A DNA stretch of 64,000 nt from DASZTV01 sp035548125 (GTDB lineage Bacteria; Actinomycetota; Actinomycetes; JAFAQI01). The notes under the pieces are model-generated. The model made no database searches and was not told the origin of the DNA. It worked only from the letters and a program-made list of their open reading frames with translations. The DNA lies in assembly GCA_035548125.1 (NCBI GenBank), contig DASZTV010000052.1, positions 30,835 to 94,834 of the forward strand, in the 5' to 3' direction. The position numbers and the translations under genes were made by a program. This document shows, in pieces, positions 63,150 to 64,000 of the stretch (positions are counted from its first letter, which is position 1; each line of letters starts with the position of its first letter).

Positions 63150-64000
63150 ATGCTGCTTGATCTGCTCCGTGAGGGCGCGAAGCGAGACCCAGGCCGGCCG
63201 CTCGTCGTCACCGATGCGGGGTCGGTGACTGTCGGATCCACGGTCGCCATGGCCGAGGCGGTCGCCGGGCAGCTCGCGGGTCGGGGGATCCGGCGGCTCG
63301 GTTGCCTCGTCGACGACGTCGCGATCCTGATCGCGGTGATGTGCGGTGCCGCGGCTGCAGGAGCCGAGATCTGCGTCCTTCCGACGTATCTCGACAGCGA
63401 GGCTCTCGACGAGCTGGTCGGCTCGCTCGGCAACCCTCCTCTCGTCGTCGAGTCGGCACACCGACCGAAGGCCTCGCAGGTGCTGTCGGTTGAGGACCTC
63501 GTCGCGTCGCCCGCCGGCCCGCCGGCCGAGCCAACCGCGGACCCCGGCCTGCTCATCCTCACCACCGGTACGACCGGCAAGCCGAAGGCGACCCACCACC
63601 GCTGGTCGCGGCTGGTCGCCGGTGTCGCGCAGGACCGCAGCGCCGCGACCTGGCTGCTCACGTACAACACCAACCAGTTCGCCGGGATCCAGCTGTTGCT
63701 TCACGTGATCGTCAACGACGCGACGGTGGTGGTCCCGGCGTCGCGTCGCCCGAAAGACATCGTGGACGCGATCCGGCAGCACGGCGTCACGCACGTGAGT
63801 GGCACTCCGACGTTGTGGCGGCTGCTGCTGGGCCAGACGGAAGAGCCCGGGTCCCTGCCGCTTCGGCAGATCACCCTGGGCGGCGAGGTGGTCGGGGCGG
63901 ACTTGCTGGCCCGGCTCCGCGACACCTTCCCGCAGGCCCGGATCACCCACATCTACGCCGGCACCGAGTTCGGATCGGTGATCGCGGTCAGCGACGGCCG
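63150..64000 (+). CDS. AMP-dependent acyl ligase, N-terminal part
   Basis: A frame from ATG at 63150 runs off the end of the window. The readable 283 residues contain the P-loop LTTGTTGKPK at 138-146 and the later TLGGEVVGADLL and YAGTEFGSVIAV, which match ANL adenylating enzymes (fatty acyl-AMP ligases or CoA ligases). Because it follows a free acyl carrier protein by 17 bases, loading that carrier is the likely role. The C-terminal domain and catalytic Lys are beyond the edge. Confidence 0.88.
   Translation, partial: MLLDLLREGAKRDPGRPLVVTDAGSVTVGSTVAMAEAVAGQLAGRGIRRLGCLVDDVAILIAVMCGAAAAGAEICVLPTYLDSEALDELVGSLGNPPLVVESAHRPKASQVLSVEDLVASPAGPPAEPTADPGLLILTTGTTGKPKATHHRWSRLVAGVAQDRSAATWLLTYNTNQFAGIQLLLHVIVNDATVVVPASRRPKDIVDAIRQHGVTHVSGTPTLWRLLLGQTEEPGSLPLRQITLGGEVVGADLLARLRDTFPQARITHIYAGTEFGSVIAVSDG

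Overview
The window is gene-dense, visibly high-G+C chromosomal DNA from an actinobacterium. Evidence includes an mtrA-mtrB-lpqB locus, a WhiB-family regulator, coenzyme F420 genes (fbiA/fbiB), a DUF3499/phosphomannomutase/SIS cell-wall precursor cluster, a menaquinone pathway, WS/DGAT lipid storage and very frequent GTG starts. The order accD - gtrA - fadE - purK - purE, then TIGR03089 - NDP-sugar pyrophosphorylase - fbiB - fbiA - whiB - metallopeptidase-family - DUF3499 - manB - SIS - ahcY - mtrA - mtrB - lpqB - comF - hpf - secA matches the M. tuberculosis Rv3280-Rv3240c backbone as I remember it, with genes inserted or lost. The genus cannot be fixed from sequence alone; a non-mycobacterial member of Actinomycetia fits best. 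No rRNA, tRNA, CRISPR array, insertion sequence or prophage was seen, and no stretch over 300 bases lacks a gene.

Layout. 0-5 kb: acyl-CoA carboxylase tail, GtrA, acyl-CoA dehydrogenase, purK, purE and an isochorismate synthase that overlaps purE. 5-8 kb: small SRPBCC and YjbR proteins, then a FadR-like regulator divergent from a sterol-desaturase-type hydroxylase with a near-perfect FadR-type operator between them, and a dienelactone hydrolase. 8-13 kb: menD-menC-menA on the minus strand facing menE on the plus strand. 13-19 kb: UDP-glucose dehydrogenase, acyl-CoA dehydrogenase, ferrochelatase, acetoacetyl-CoA synthetase and TIGR03089. 19-30 kb: glycosyltransferase, sugar-nucleotide pyrophosphorylase, F420 genes, a long coiled-coil protein with a histone-H1-like tail, WhiB, a giant membrane glycosyltransferase and its coupled partner. 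30-46 kb: mannose/cell-wall precursor genes, ahcY, mtrAB-lpqB, comF, a short hpf, an orphan response regulator, a cation antiporter and secA. 46-50 kb: two Rv3235-like paralogues, a BldC-like regulator and a CpaB/CpaE-like pair. 50-60 kb: lipid and amino-acid metabolism (acyl-CoA dehydrogenase, WS/DGAT coupled to a patatin lipase, P5C dehydrogenase), a membrane GGDEF protein and an Old-Yellow-Enzyme-like flavoprotein. 60-64 kb: a compact divergent cluster (LLM oxidoreductase, EthD-like protein, methyltransferase, LbetaH acyltransferase; free-standing acyl carrier protein and AMP-ligase) that looks like an undescribed small acyl-conjugate pathway cut by the window edge.

Two patterns cross the window. 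Many genes are translationally coupled through ATGA/GTGA overlaps. At least twelve genes have a TAnnnT hexamer ending only 6-9 bases before the start codon and no Shine-Dalgarno, the signature of leaderless mRNAs; it also decides several start codons. The strongest candidates for new biology are the ACP/AMP-ligase cluster at 59.7-64 kb, the coiled-coil/H1-tail protein, FbiB without its nitroreductase half, a short HPF in a lineage that normally has the long form, and the FadR-type operator.
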